From NCBI GenBank assembly GCA_028289345.1, contig JANQQL010000001.1, forward strand, positions 410,080 to 474,079: a stretch of 64,000 nucleotides of DNA, given 5' to 3'. Every line of letters starts with the position of its first letter. The first letter of the stretch is position 1. The notes under the pieces were generated by a model, which did not search any database, had not been told where the DNA came from, and saw nothing but the letters and a program-made list of their open reading frames with translations. The position numbers and the translations under genes are program-made. The stretch is from Planctomycetota bacterium. Its GTDB lineage: Bacteria; Planctomycetota; B15-G4; SIAN01. Positions 16,720 through 25,815 of this stretch are shown here, in pieces.

Positions 16720-18378
16720 ATGCAGTCCCTGAAACTCTCCCTTGCTTTGACGGCTTTGGGGTGCCTTGGTGGCACCGCCGATGGGCAGTCCTATCTGCGT
16801 TCCTACGGCTTCGGCCCGGGATCGGTCTACTTGAATGACGTGGAGATCCTGGCCGATGGGGACGTCGTCTCCGTGAGCACTCGCTCGAGCAATGCCTACC
16901 TCATGCGTTCCGATTCCCAGGGTGGTCCTGTTTGGAGCGACCACTCCCCCGACCACTCTTTCAACGACTTGGCTGTTTCTAGCGATGGTCAATTGATCGG
17001 CTGCGGATACACGGCCGGTCAACCGTGGATCGCGAAAGTGGACTCGGAGGTCGGAGGGACGCCGCTTTGGGAAAGAAGCCTCAACGTCAGCGGGACCTTC
17101 TATTCGGTGGCGTCCCTTCCCGATGGGGGCGCGGTGTGCGCGGGGTTCTACACCTCTCCTCGAGGGGACAGTGACATTCTGGTTGCCCGCTTTGACGGGA
17201 ACGGCAACGTTCTTTGGCGGCGTGCACTCGGCTCCTTCGACCGCTCGGTGGACGATGGCGGCCGCTGCATCATTCCCAGTCGCAACGGTGGCTTCGTGGT
17301 GTCTGGGTACACGGGGACTTCGCTCAACAACAACGATCTGCTGATCATGAAGCTCGATGATGACGGGTTTCCGGAATGGTCGAAGTCCATCGGCAGCGAC
17401 TGGAACGAGGGCCGGAACGGGGCGAGGATTTCCGAGAACAGCGAGGGGCACTTCTTCGTCGCTGCCACCCGATCCGAGATCGGCGCGGACAACGATGATC
17501 TGTGGTGCCTCAAGTTGAATCGCATTGGCTCACTGCTGTGGAGCAACTCCTACGACTGGGGTGAGGAACAGAGCTACGACGTTCAGGCGACCTCGGACGG
17601 CTGCATCCTCGCAGGGCACGCGGCAGCTCCCGGACAGGCCCGTCTGGACGCGGTACTGGTCAAGCTGTTCCCCAACGGAATCGTGGATTGGGCGATGAAC
17701 TACGGAGGAAGCGACTCGGAAACCCTCGCACGAGTGATTCCAAAGGCTGACGGTGGTTACCTGTTGGCGGGAAGCACCCAGTCGTTTGTCAGTTCTCTCA
17801 TGGCTCCGATGCTTCTGTCGGTCGATGAGACCCGAAGCCTGCCGGGAACCAGTCCTTACGAGCGTTCCCAAAACTTCGACATCGGCTCCGCAAACGTGAA
17901 CAGCATCCCCGGGCCCCTGGACTTTCAGATCCTGAACACCCCGACCTCTGCCACCGACTCGCAGCCGACCGAAGTCACCCCCGATCTCGACGTTCGTGCC
18001 ATGTCCTACAACGACACCTGGCAGAACTTGGGCCACGGGATTGCTGGCGCCATGGGCATCCCCGAACTGTACGGCTTCGGCCACCTGGTGCCGGGCCGAA
18101 CGATCGGCCTCCACCTGCAACAATGCCGTCCGGATGCGGTGAACGCTCTGGTCGTCGGTTTCGACGTGGCCAACCTGCCGTTCCGTGGAAGCACGCTGGT
18201 GCCGAATCCGGCCGCTCTTCTTTCCCTGGCACGACCCGACGAAGATGGAGTCACCTCCTTCTCTGCCAACTGGCCTTCGGACATCGACCTCTACGAGATC
18301 TACTTTCAATTGATCCTGAGGGATTCGGATGCCGGAGGGTTTGCCTTGTCCAACGCGATCCGCGGGTTGGCCCCGTGA
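16720..18378 (+). CDS. Secreted beta-propeller protein, paralogue 1
   Basis: 552 residues. A signal peptide (MQSLKLSLALTALGCLGG.., cleavage near GQS at 23-25) directs export. Residues 30-390 consist of repeated blades of the type DGQLIGCGYT..PWIAKVD, GGFVVSGYT..NDLLIMKLDDDG and GGYLLAGSTQSF, typical of six- or seven-bladed propellers. The C-terminal 100 residues (PFRGSTLVPNP ... GGFALSNAIRGL) form a module common at the ends of secreted planctomycete-type proteins, perhaps for sorting. No catalytic residues are evident; a binding or adhesion role is possible. It is about 60 percent similar by eye to the gene at 19212. Start choice rests on GAGGAG at good spacing. Confidence 0.8.
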   Translation: MQSLKLSLALTALGCLGGTADGQSYLRSYGFGPGSVYLNDVEILADGDVVSVSTRSSNAYLMRSDSQGGPVWSDHSPDHSFNDLAVSSDGQLIGCGYTAGQPWIAKVDSEVGGTPLWERSLNVSGTFYSVASLPDGGAVCAGFYTSPRGDSDILVARFDGNGNVLWRRALGSFDRSVDDGGRCIIPSRNGGFVVSGYTGTSLNNNDLLIMKLDDDGFPEWSKSIGSDWNEGRNGARISENSEGHFFVAATRSEIGADNDDLWCLKLNRIGSLLWSNSYDWGEEQSYDVQATSDGCILAGHAAAPGQARLDAVLVKLFPNGIVDWAMNYGGSDSETLARVIPKADGGYLLAGSTQSFVSSLMAPMLLSVDETRSLPGTSPYERSQNFDIGSANVNSIPGPLDFQILNTPTSATDSQPTEVTPDLDVRAMSYNDTWQNLGHGIAGAMGIPELYGFGHLVPGRTIGLHLQQCRPDAVNALVVGFDVANLPFRGSTLVPNPAALLSLARPDEDGVTSFSANWPSDIDLYEIYFQLILRDSDAGGFALSNAIRGLAP

Positions 18379-18490
18379 CACCAGATTCGGAGTGATTTCA
18401 CAACGTTCCCGGGGCGGCCTGCGCGAGATGGCGTGGGCCGCCCTGTTGTTCTTTCCAAAACGGGTCGCTTGGTTGGCTGGCGGGCGCCGT

Positions 18491-18644
18491 GCGGTGTCCC
18501 ACCCCCCGAAGGGGACCACTCCGCGTGGACTCATGACTGATCGGGGATCGCTTCGTTTGTCACTCCGGGGCAATGCGCTTTGGCGCGGACGGTCGCGTTT
18601 CTGATGCCCCTGCGTTCCGTCCCCTTCGGGGGGTGGGACGCCGC
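18491..18644. repeat. Palindromic intergenic element, copy B
   Basis: Arms at 18491-18516 and 18619-18644 are inverted repeats matching at 25 of 26 positions, separated by 102 bases. The arm sequence (GTCCCACCCCCCGAAGGGGAC) differs from copies A and C, yet its partner differs in the compensating way. The interior shares TGACTGATCGGGGATCGC, TTTGTCACTCCGGGGCAA and TCTGATGCCCCTGCGTTC. It lies 112 bases after propeller gene 1. Confidence 0.88.
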
Positions 18645-19125
18645 ACTGCTGGCGGTCAGCCGTTGGCGCTTTTCGAGGACGCGCGGACGGGACGACCTCC
18701 ACATCGTTGGGCTGGCGGACACGAGGAGCGTTCTTGGGTGTTGGGGATGCGGTGTCTTGCCTGGAAAGTCGTCGGGGCACGATCTTGCGGATTGCGGGTT
18801 CGGCTTGGATGTGGACTCCGCGGCTCCTTCAGAAGTCCCATCGAGTTCCGCTCTCCGATTTGAAGCGCACGCGCGGCAAACGAAGGCCGCTGAGCCCGGG
18901 ACAACGACGCAACCCGGCACTGTCTTTTCGTGTTGCGGGCCCTCGCTCTTTCGCTCTCTTTGCACGGTGCTCGCCTCCTGCGCCGCGGCCCCTGGTGCCG
19001 ACCGCGACGATTGCTTCTGCGGACCGGCTTCTTTCGCCGTGGGCGGGGGGTCTCCGGGGGTCTTCTGTTTCTCGACCACCGCTCTTCGTCGGATGGTCGA
19101 CACGGCGTGCTCCTTTGGCTGCTTC
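18645..19125. other. Intergenic region without recognised gene
   Basis: About 480 bp of high-GC sequence between element B and the leader of propeller gene 2. Frames on both strands are low-complexity (Arg, Pro, Ser) and differ from the coding style of neighbours. No RNA gene or clear promoter recognised. Confidence 0.5.
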
Positions 19126-19211
19126 GATCTTGCCGCACGGCTCGGACTGGTTTGACGGTGGTCTTTGGAGCAGACGTGAATCTCTTCTTTCTGACTCCCA
19201 GGAGTACTGCC
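19126..19211 (+). promoter_or_regulatory. Conserved leader of propeller gene 2 (paralogous to 16636-16719)
   Basis: GATCTTGCCGCACGG, GGTGGTCTTTGGAGCAG and a CTTCTTTCTGACTCC tract appear in the same order and spacing as before propeller gene 1, ending with CCAGGAGT as the ribosome-binding site before ATG 19212. Confidence 0.65.
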
Positions 19212-20891
19212 ATGAAGTCCCTGAAACTCTCCCTTGCTGTTGCTGCTCTGGGGTGCCTTGGTGGCACCTCTCACGGACAGTCTTATTTTCGTTCGTACGG
19301 ATTCGACAGCGGCTATGTACAGCTGAAAGACGTCGAGTGCCTTCCCTACGGAGACATCGTTTCGGTCAGCGCCGGCTACACAAATGACTTTGTGATGCGC
19401 TGTGACGCAGCCGGGAACCCGCGCTGGAGTTCCATGTATTTCGACCCGGCGACCCCGTACGCGGATCGAATTCATGACCTGGCGATCGACGCCGATGGTC
19501 AGCTGATCGCCTGCGGATTCACCGGGGACCACCCTTGGATTGCAAAGATCGATTCGGAAGTCGGGGGATCGCCTGTCTGGGAACGAAGCCTCTCCATGGA
19601 CGGGAGCTTCCATTCGGCCACGACCCTCACCAATGGCGACATTGTTTGTGCCGGGGAGTATCACTCTGCCCGGGGCGACACGGATGTACTGGTGGTTCGC
19701 TTCGATCGAAACGGCAACGTGATCTGGCGCCGAGCGCTGGGAACCTTCGATCGGCTGGTGGACGATCTCGCGTACTGCATCATTGCGAGTCGCACCGGTG
19801 GTTTCGTGGTGGCCGGCTCCACGGATCGCACCGTCAGCGACTCCGACCTCCTGGTGATGAAGATCGACGACGACGGGTTTGCCGAATGGTCGCGGTCGAT
19901 CGGAGCTGGCTGGGACGAGGCCCGAAGCGGTGCTCGACTCGTCGAGAATGACGATGGACACTTTTTCGTGGCAGCCACCCGGGAGGAGATCGGGATCAAC
20001 AACGAAGACATGTGGTGCCTCAAGCTGAATCGCATTGGGTCGACGCTCTGGAGCGACTCCTACGATTGGGGCGAAGAGCAAAGCCACGATGTGCGAGCCA
20101 CGAGCGACGGTGGCTGCGTGATCGTCGGCGACGTCCTTCCCGTAGGAGACATCCGCCGGGAAACGGCGCTGATCAAGCTTCTTTCCAATGGTGACATTGA
20201 CTGGCAACGAACCTACGGGGGCAGCGACAATGAGTCCGGCGCTCGCGTGGTTGCGCACTCCGAGGACGGCTACCTGGTGGCTGGGAGTACTCAGTCATTC
20301 GTCAGCTCGTCGATGGCTCCGATGCTGGTCTCGGTGGACGATTCCGGAAACCTTCCAGGAACGAGTCCTTATGTCGGATTGCCGAACTTCGACGTGGGCT
20401 CAGCGAGCACCACCAACACTCCCGGACCGGTGCAGTTTCAGATCTTGAATTCGCCAGCCTCGCCGACGATCACCGAAGTGTCGCCGGCTGCCCCGGACCT
20501 CGACGTGCGTGCCATGTCCGACGACGATTCGTGGCATGACTTGGGGTACGGAATCGCGGGCGCTGCGGGCATCCCGGAACTGTACGGGTTCGGCAACCTG
20601 TCCGGCGGCGAGACCATCGGCATTCACCTGCAGGCGGGACGTCCGGACGCGTTCAACGCCCTGGTCATCGGCTTCGACGTCGCCAACTTGCCTTTCCGTG
20701 GCAGCACGCTGGTGCCGAATCCTGCAGCACTGCTCTCCTTGCCGCGACCCGATGAAGATGGGGTCACTTCGTTCTACGCGACCTGGCCTTCCGACATGGA
20801 TCTGTTCGAGATCTACTTCCAGATGATCTTCCGCGATTCGGATGCCGGTGGGTTCTCCATGTCGAACGCAATCCACGGTTTCGCGCCGTGA
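19212..20891 (+). CDS. Secreted beta-propeller protein, paralogue 2
   Basis: 559 residues. The N-terminus MKSLKLSLAVAALGCLGG and the following GQSYFRSYGF mirror paralogue 1, giving an identical signal-peptide layout. Blades such as DGQLIACGFTGDHPWIAKID, NGDIVCAGEYHSARGDTD and GGFVVAGSTDRTVSDSDLL span residues 35-390. The C-terminus ends in GGFSMSNAIHGFAP with the same PFRGSTLVPNPAALLSL block as paralogue 1. The pair arose by tandem duplication including leader and the palindromic element behind each gene. Function unknown; extracellular location is likely. Confidence 0.8.
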   Translation: MKSLKLSLAVAALGCLGGTSHGQSYFRSYGFDSGYVQLKDVECLPYGDIVSVSAGYTNDFVMRCDAAGNPRWSSMYFDPATPYADRIHDLAIDADGQLIACGFTGDHPWIAKIDSEVGGSPVWERSLSMDGSFHSATTLTNGDIVCAGEYHSARGDTDVLVVRFDRNGNVIWRRALGTFDRLVDDLAYCIIASRTGGFVVAGSTDRTVSDSDLLVMKIDDDGFAEWSRSIGAGWDEARSGARLVENDDGHFFVAATREEIGINNEDMWCLKLNRIGSTLWSDSYDWGEEQSHDVRATSDGGCVIVGDVLPVGDIRRETALIKLLSNGDIDWQRTYGGSDNESGARVVAHSEDGYLVAGSTQSFVSSSMAPMLVSVDDSGNLPGTSPYVGLPNFDVGSASTTNTPGPVQFQILNSPASPTITEVSPAAPDLDVRAMSDDDSWHDLGYGIAGAAGIPELYGFGNLSGGETIGIHLQAGRPDAFNALVIGFDVANLPFRGSTLVPNPAALLSLPRPDEDGVTSFYATWPSDMDLFEIYFQMIFRDSDAGGFSMSNAIHGFAP

Positions 20892-20911
20892 CCGATGGGG
20901 CGCAAGGCGGC

Positions 20912-21076
20912 GCCGGTGTGTGCTTCTCCCCGCGGAGGAGACCACTCCGCGCAGAGAATTGACAGATCGGGGATCGCTCCGTTTGTCACTCCGGGGCAAA
21001 CCAGCGAATCGGCTCCCGGTCTCGGTTCTGATGCCCCTGCGTTCAGTCTCCTCCGCGGGGAGAAGCACACACCGGC
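20912..21076. repeat. Palindromic intergenic element, copy C
   Basis: Arms at 20912-20942 and 21046-21076 are perfect 31-base inverted repeats, separated by 103 bases. The arm (with GTGTGCTTCTCCCCGCGG) is different in sequence from copies A and B. The interior again contains GATCGGGGATCGCTCCG, TTTGTCACTCCGGGGCAA and TCTGATGCCCCTGCGTTC. It begins 20 bases after propeller gene 2. Confidence 0.9.
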
Positions 21077-21191
21077 TTGGCGCTCCCCGGTTGGCGCTGG
21101 ACGAGGACGCGCGAACCGGGAGTTCGAATTCGAGGGATCAGCGTACGCAAAGGTCCTTTCGGTGATCTTTCCCTTGTCAAGAAACAGAACA

Positions 21192-21222
21192 GGGTGACTC
21201 GCGCAAACTGCGCGAGTCACCC
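21192..21222 (-). terminator. Rho-independent terminator of the acyl-CoA dehydrogenase gene
   Basis: A perfect 14-bp stem (GGGTGACTCGCGCA with its complement) and a 3-base loop. On the minus strand it is followed by the T-rich TGTTCTGTTTCTTG, which fits termination of the gene ending at 21287. It may also stop transcripts arriving from the propeller genes. Confidence 0.8.
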
Positions 21223-21286
21223 TGCATTCGTTTCATCGTTGGGTCGCGATCCTCGCTTCGGAGCGAGCCCGTGTAAGTCATGCCAG

Positions 21287-23209
21287 CTAGTTCACTAACT
21301 CTGCCTGCTTGCCGCGTGACTTGGGAGTCTTTGCACCATCGTCGGCGGTCATGTCCTCGTCGCGGCGAAGGATTCCTTCCTCCAGCCAGAGGTGTTCGCC
21401 GCTGACGATCTGCTGGGCCACGCGGTAGGACTGGACGTCTTCGTTGGAACGCAGTTCCTTGAAGAGCTGATTGACCTTGCGACGCGATTCCGCGCAGAAC
21501 AGATCGGCCATGTCGATGGCTTTGGTGCCGCCGGGGCCGGCCTTGTCGAGGTGACGGGCGCGCGAGCAAGTCGCCGCCATCGCATACAGTTCAGCACCGA
21601 TATCAACCAGCCGTGCCAGCAGTCGCTGGCGTCGCTCCAAACCGGCCTGGTGGATCATCATCGAGTGGAAGATCGAACGAGCCAAACGTCGGCAGCTGCG
21701 ATCCAAGAAGCGCACGTGTTTCGCAAGACGACCGTACTGGCCGAAACGCGGCCAGCGTCCCCAGCCAAACCACAACTTCGGATACCAGGTGGCGTAGAAC
21801 GCCGCCGCTCCGAAGAACGACTTCACCTTGGCGCCAAAGGGAGAACGAGGATCGAGAAGTGCTCCGGCCGCGGTCACGTGGCGGTCGAGCGCTTCGCGGG
21901 CGATGAACAGATGCATGATCTGGGTGGAGCCTTCCACCACCGTGTTGATGCGGAAGTCTCGCAACATGCGCTCCACGGGCTCGGGCTCTTCACCCCGGGC
22001 CTTGAGCGACTCCACCGTTTCGTAGCCGCGGCCACCACGCACCTGGAAGCAGTCGTTGACCAGCTTCCAGCCAATCTCGGTGTTGTAGAGCTTGGCGAGT
22101 GCTGCCTCGAGTCGAACGTCGGTGCTGCCCTGGTCCACCATCAGACAACCCAGGTCTGCGACGGATTGCATGGCGAACAGGTGAGCAGACATTCCGCTGA
22201 CCAGGCCGGCGACCTCGTCGTGCTTGCCAATGGTGTTGCCCCACTGGAACCGGTCGCGGGACCAACGCCGCACGATGCCCAGAGCCGATTTCACTCCGGC
22301 CACTGCGCAAGACGGCAGGGTCAGCCGACCGGTGTTCAAGGTGATCAGGGCCAGCTTCAATCCGGCCCCTTCTTTCCAAAGGAGATTCTCCTTGGGAATA
22401 CGCACGTTGTTGAACTTCAGAACGCCGTTGTAGATCGCCTTGAGACCCATGAAGCGGCAGCGATGGACGATCTCCAGACCCGGTGTGTTGGTTTCCACGA
22501 TGAAGGCCGAGATCTGTTTGCGCTCTTTGCCGTTGACCATCTTCGGCGGACTGGCCGCCATGACGACGATGATGTCAGCAATGGTTCCATTGGTGCACCA
22601 CAGCTTGGTGCCGTTCAGGACCCACTCGTCTCCATCGAGCTCCGCCTTCGTGGACATGTTCGCCGGGTCAGAGCCCACTTCCGGCTCGGTCAATGCGAAC
22701 GCCGAGATCGCCCCCGCAGCCAGCTTCGGCAGGTACTTTTTCTTCTGTTCCTCGGTGCCGAACATCTTCAGCGGCTGGGGCACGCCGATCGACTGATGCG
22801 CGGACAGCAGAGTGGCCGTCGCCCCACAATGAGCCGCGACCACTTCGATGATGCGGTTGTAGGACATCTGCGAGAAACCGCAGCCCCCATACTCCGGGGG
22901 AATCTTCAGGCCAAAGCAGCCGAGCTTCTTGAGACCGTCGATGACTTCCGTCGGGATTTCCCCCTCGCGATCGATCTGGTCCGCGTCGACGTTCTCGGCC
23001 AAGAACTTCTTGAGCTTCTGGACGAACTCGTCACAACGCTGGCTGTCCTCCGCTTCCTGAGTCGGATACGGATCGATCAGGTCCATCCGCAGCGAACCGA
23101 GGAACATTTCTCGAGCGAAGCTCGGCTTGTCCCAGCTCTCTTCGCGGGCCGCCTCGGCGACCTCGCGCGCTTCGGCTTCGGTGGCGTGGTTGTGGTTCTC
23201 GGAGCTCAT
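21287..23209 (-). CDS. Acyl-CoA dehydrogenase, long form with C-terminal extension
   Basis: 640 residues, longer than the usual 380-400, like VLCAD/ACAD9-type enzymes with a C-terminal helical domain. The FAD-dependent dehydrogenase core is shown by IPPEYGGCGFS, ISAFALTEPEVGSDPANMST (substrate/FAD site) and INTVVEGSTQIMHLFIAREALD, whose Glu is the expected catalytic base. It would oxidise long-chain acyl-CoA to enoyl-CoA in beta-oxidation. ATG 23209 is preceded by GAGGACGG. It stands alone on the minus strand with its own terminator. The C-terminal 200 residues (AAFYATWYPKLWFGWGR, then helices) may bind membrane. Confidence 0.9.
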   Translation of the reverse strand: MSSENHNHATEAEAREVAEAAREESWDKPSFAREMFLGSLRMDLIDPYPTQEAEDSQRCDEFVQKLKKFLAENVDADQIDREGEIPTEVIDGLKKLGCFGLKIPPEYGGCGFSQMSYNRIIEVVAAHCGATATLLSAHQSIGVPQPLKMFGTEEQKKKYLPKLAAGAISAFALTEPEVGSDPANMSTKAELDGDEWVLNGTKLWCTNGTIADIIVVMAASPPKMVNGKERKQISAFIVETNTPGLEIVHRCRFMGLKAIYNGVLKFNNVRIPKENLLWKEGAGLKLALITLNTGRLTLPSCAVAGVKSALGIVRRWSRDRFQWGNTIGKHDEVAGLVSGMSAHLFAMQSVADLGCLMVDQGSTDVRLEAALAKLYNTEIGWKLVNDCFQVRGGRGYETVESLKARGEEPEPVERMLRDFRINTVVEGSTQIMHLFIAREALDRHVTAAGALLDPRSPFGAKVKSFFGAAAFYATWYPKLWFGWGRWPRFGQYGRLAKHVRFLDRSCRRLARSIFHSMMIHQAGLERRQRLLARLVDIGAELYAMAATCSRARHLDKAGPGGTKAIDMADLFCAESRRKVNQLFKELRSNEDVQSYRVAQQIVSGEHLWLEEGILRRDEDMTADDGAKTPKSRGKQAELVN

Positions 23210-23503
23210 GGCCGTCCTCGTGGAATGCCGTCCTGGGGGATACAACGGGGTTCGTCCATCTGTATCGGCTGAAAGTCGTGGACCCCGCCACAATCTACCT
23301 AGGACTGATAGCGCACCCACGTGCTTTCGCGGCCCGATCGGAACGAAACGCCCCATCCGCGGAACGTTTCGCGAATCGTTCGCGTCGAATGTCGCGGTCC
23401 AAGTGGGGAAAGCGTGCGGAAAGTGGGAACAAACTACCGATCCGTCCGCCCTCGCCGCCCCTCGCGCGAACGATCAGAAGTGTTTTCTGATCGCCGGCGG
23501 AGT
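23210..23503. other. Intergenic region upstream of acyl-CoA dehydrogenase
   Basis: 294 bp between two minus-strand genes. It should hold the promoter of the dehydrogenase, but no convincing -35/-10 pair stands out; GCTATCAG and TAGGTAGATTG near 23285-23310 are candidates. No reading frame here is supported. Confidence 0.4.
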
Positions 23504-25078
23504 TCATGAATCGCTCGAGTCGAGTGCGATCAGACGCTGCAGCGCCGTGGCCATGACCTGGCCCGCAAGGCGGTTGCCTCTTGCGTTGAAGTGGGTGTCT
23601 TGCCGGTGGTAAAGGTGCCGGCGACCATCCGCCAGCGGTTCGACTTGGCGGAATTCCGGCAAGAGATCGACGAAGGAAATACCCTGCTCCGTGAGCCATT
23701 CGATGAGCACGGTTTGGGCGCGATCCCGTTCCAGTTTCTTTGCAGGAAATCGCTGGCGAAGCACCTCCCACAGCGCGTCTTCGACCTGAAATTCGTCGGG
23801 GATCAGCACCACGAGCAACGGGGTATCGCCAGCCAACCTTCTCATTTCGGTAAGCACGGCGAACGCTCGCTCGAAACGATCGTCCTGGGAAGCACAGATT
23901 CCGCGAGCGCGACGCTGCTCGATGTCCAAGAACGCGGTCTCGGAGAACGTCTCCGCTTCCAACATGGGATCCGCAAGCCACGGAAACTCTCGCTCCAACT
24001 CGGCCTTGCTGCGCTCGCTCAGGCGGCGGGCATCCGCCCCTTGCGGGGTGCCGAGCCCGGCGGATCGAGAGGACTCCCGCCACAGCACGCCAACACGTCG
24101 CACCACCACCGGCAAGTGAAAACGGTCGAGATCGAAGCGCCCGTACTCCCTGGGCGGCGACTCGCCCCGGGGCTTCCCGTGGCGCGTGCCGGGGACCAGG
24201 TCATTGCCGACGAAAAGATTGACCACCAGTACATCCGGTGAAAGCGGCAAGGCCTCCGTTTCCATCAGGGAGCGGTATTCCTCGAGGCCGATGCCCGACA
24301 CGCCGATGTTGAACACCTCCACGTGGGACATCCGTTCTTCGCACACGGTGGTGAAGTGGTACTCCCAGGGAACTGCCCCTTGGCTGAACGAGTCTCCGAT
24401 GCTGACGATGACTCGAGACCCCGGTGGCGCGACAAATTCTTCGTCCACGTAGCCCAGCGAGTTGCGCGGTCGGCCGTAGTGCAACGAGAAGGGTTCCGTT
24501 CGATGGGCCGCCAGCCGCTCCGAAAGACTGGCGCCGTGACGATCCAGCAGCGGACTCGGAAACAAGTGCGAGGCTCCTCGAACTCCGCACTCGCCCAGAA
24601 TCAACAAGAGCGCCACGTTTCCAAGAATGAGATCGGCGATTCGAAGCATCCGCGGGGAGGACCCGACCCGACAGAAAGAGTCTGGTCGAAACGAAACAAG
24701 AAGCAGTCCCGAAGCAACCAGTCCCGCAGCGACCGCTCGCGTGGCTTCGATCACCCGCGAGTGCCCGATCAAAACTTCAAGCGCATGGAGCAACCACCAT
24801 GCAGCGAACACGTAAAGCGTCCAGCGCAGTGCCCCAAAGCTCACCCGGCCTCCGCGAAGCAGAGCGCGGAATCCCAGGACGAGCCAGGCGAAGGCCGACA
24901 ACACGCAGGCCACCAACCCTCCCCAGTACCATCCTCCCAATGCCGCCGGAAGCGGCCCCGGCTGAAAGAACCACGACCATGCAGCCGAACCGGCCCACCA
25001 AGCTCCTCCCAGACTTGCGAGGACGATCACCGCGGTTCCCGCGATTGACTTTGTGCCACGCAAGGTCGAGGCAGTCAC
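23504..25078 (-). CDS. Membrane-anchored SGNH-hydrolase-like protein 1
   Basis: 524 residues. Four or so membrane helices occupy the first 165 residues. The outer part carries the SGNH block I GDS at 228-230 (IVSIGDSFSQG), a GND-like block in LFVGNDL and the C-terminal DTHFNARGNRLAG holding the Asp and His of the triad. This layout resembles AlgX/AlgJ-like and DltD-like enzymes acting on exopolysaccharide or wall-polymer acyl groups. GTG 25078 is the start; the previous gene on this strand ends 16 bases upstream, so they form an operon with a YiiX-like hydrolase. Acceptor unknown. Confidence 0.75.
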   Translation of the reverse strand: MTASTLRGTKSIAGTAVIVLASLGGAWWAGSAAWSWFFQPGPLPAALGGWYWGGLVACVLSAFAWLVLGFRALLRGGRVSFGALRWTLYVFAAWWLLHALEVLIGHSRVIEATRAVAAGLVASGLLLVSFRPDSFCRVGSSPRMLRIADLILGNVALLLILGECGVRGASHLFPSPLLDRHGASLSERLAAHRTEPFSLHYGRPRNSLGYVDEEFVAPPGSRVIVSIGDSFSQGAVPWEYHFTTVCEERMSHVEVFNIGVSGIGLEEYRSLMETEALPLSPDVLVVNLFVGNDLVPGTRHGKPRGESPPREYGRFDLDRFHLPVVVRRVGVLWRESSRSAGLGTPQGADARRLSERSKAELEREFPWLADPMLEAETFSETAFLDIEQRRARGICASQDDRFERAFAVLTEMRRLAGDTPLLVVLIPDEFQVEDALWEVLRQRFPAKKLERDRAQTVLIEWLTEQGISFVDLLPEFRQVEPLADGRRHLYHRQDTHFNARGNRLAGQVMATALQRLIALDSSDS

Positions 25079-25094
25079 TGACCGGACACCCGGG

Positions 25095-25790
25095 CTATGG
25101 ATCGAGGTCGTAACCGCGTTGCGCCATGAGCTGCAGCGGGGCTGCGCGCGCCAGGTCTCGGGGAGTGATGATCAGTCGCTCCAAAGGCACCGGGCCACCT
25201 TCGAGTCGTCGAATGAGATCCTGATAGGGTTGCCAACGCAGTTCTTCCAATCGCCCGGTCTTGCCGAGCGCATGCCCCGTCACCCGACGGTACGATTTTT
25301 CGATCAGCTCGGAACAATAGATGAGTTCGTCATCCATGCGATAGCGCGAATCGTAGGGGCGCCCCAGGAACTCTCGCACCGCACTCAAGATCTGCGGGAC
25401 CAAGGGTTGTTCCGCCGGACTCCACCGATAGGCGGCGAAAGCACCACCGCGACCGCGCTTCAAGAAGTCCTGCAGTGGGACGGCACGCACGCGGCCGAGT
25501 GCTTCGTACACCACCCATTGGCCGTCTCTTTCAGCCACGATGCCACAGTGGGAAAATGGCGAGTCCGTGGCACCTTCGATCATCTCGACCCACGGAGACC
25601 GGGGGAGGGACTGGAACACGACGTCGCCGTCCAGGGGAGTGAAGGGCAGCCCCTGGCTTTGCTTCCAAAACACGACGGCGGCAATGGACGCGACCAGGAC
25701 GATCGCCCACCCCCGCGAGCTTCCGGAGGCTCGCGGGGGCGATCGCCGTCGCTGCCGAGGAGATCGCCGGAGTTCCTGGTCATCGCCCAT
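25095..25790 (-). CDS. YiiX/YebB-like permuted papain-fold hydrolase, membrane-anchored
   Basis: 231 residues. After an Arg-rich N-terminus there is one membrane helix (residues 28-42). The domain matches the YiiX/YebB (C92, NlpC/P60 superfamily) pattern: GDVVFQSLP at 55-63, SHCGIV with His81, and LIYCSELIEKSY with the catalytic Cys159. Such proteins are thiol peptidases or amidases of the envelope; substrates are poorly known. The coding sequence for residues 17-27 forms a perfect 11-bp hairpin. Its ATG (25790) is head to head with, and within 26 bases of, the divergent SGNH gene start. Confidence 0.75.
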   Translation of the reverse strand: MGDDQELRRSPRQRRRSPPRASGSSRGWAIVLVASIAAVVFWKQSQGLPFTPLDGDVVFQSLPRSPWVEMIEGATDSPFSHCGIVAERDGQWVVYEALGRVRAVPLQDFLKRGRGGAFAAYRWSPAEQPLVPQILSAVREFLGRPYDSRYRMDDELIYCSELIEKSYRRVTGHALGKTGRLEELRWQPYQDLIRRLEGGPVPLERLIITPRDLARAAPLQLMAQRGYDLDP

Positions 25791-25803
25791 GAAGAGTGCT
25801 ACC

Positions 25804-25809
25804 TACAAT
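25804..25809 (+). promoter_or_regulatory. Candidate -10 box of a leaderless transcript
   Basis: TACAAT ends six bases before ATG 25816, and no Shine-Dalgarno sequence lies between. Transcription would begin at or next to the start codon. The spacing equals that before 51022 and 54654. Confidence 0.5.
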
Positions 25810-25815
25810 GCTCTC

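Noticed and set aside
15331..17451. 706-codon minus-strand reading frame across the pseudokinase end and intergenic repeats
   Set aside because: It is the mirror of plus-strand coding plus GC-rich repeats, composed largely of Arg, Pro and Ser, with no ribosome-binding site or family motif.
18531..20258. 575-codon minus-strand frame opposite propeller gene 2
   Set aside because: Shadow of a gene with a clear signal peptide and blade repeats; the recurring RSDKRSDP stretches come from the palindromic element.
16018..21286. Possible CRISPR or tandem-repeat array in the repeat-rich intergenic regions
   Set aside because: The three elements are about 2.4 kb apart with genes between and have no short regular spacers or cas genes.
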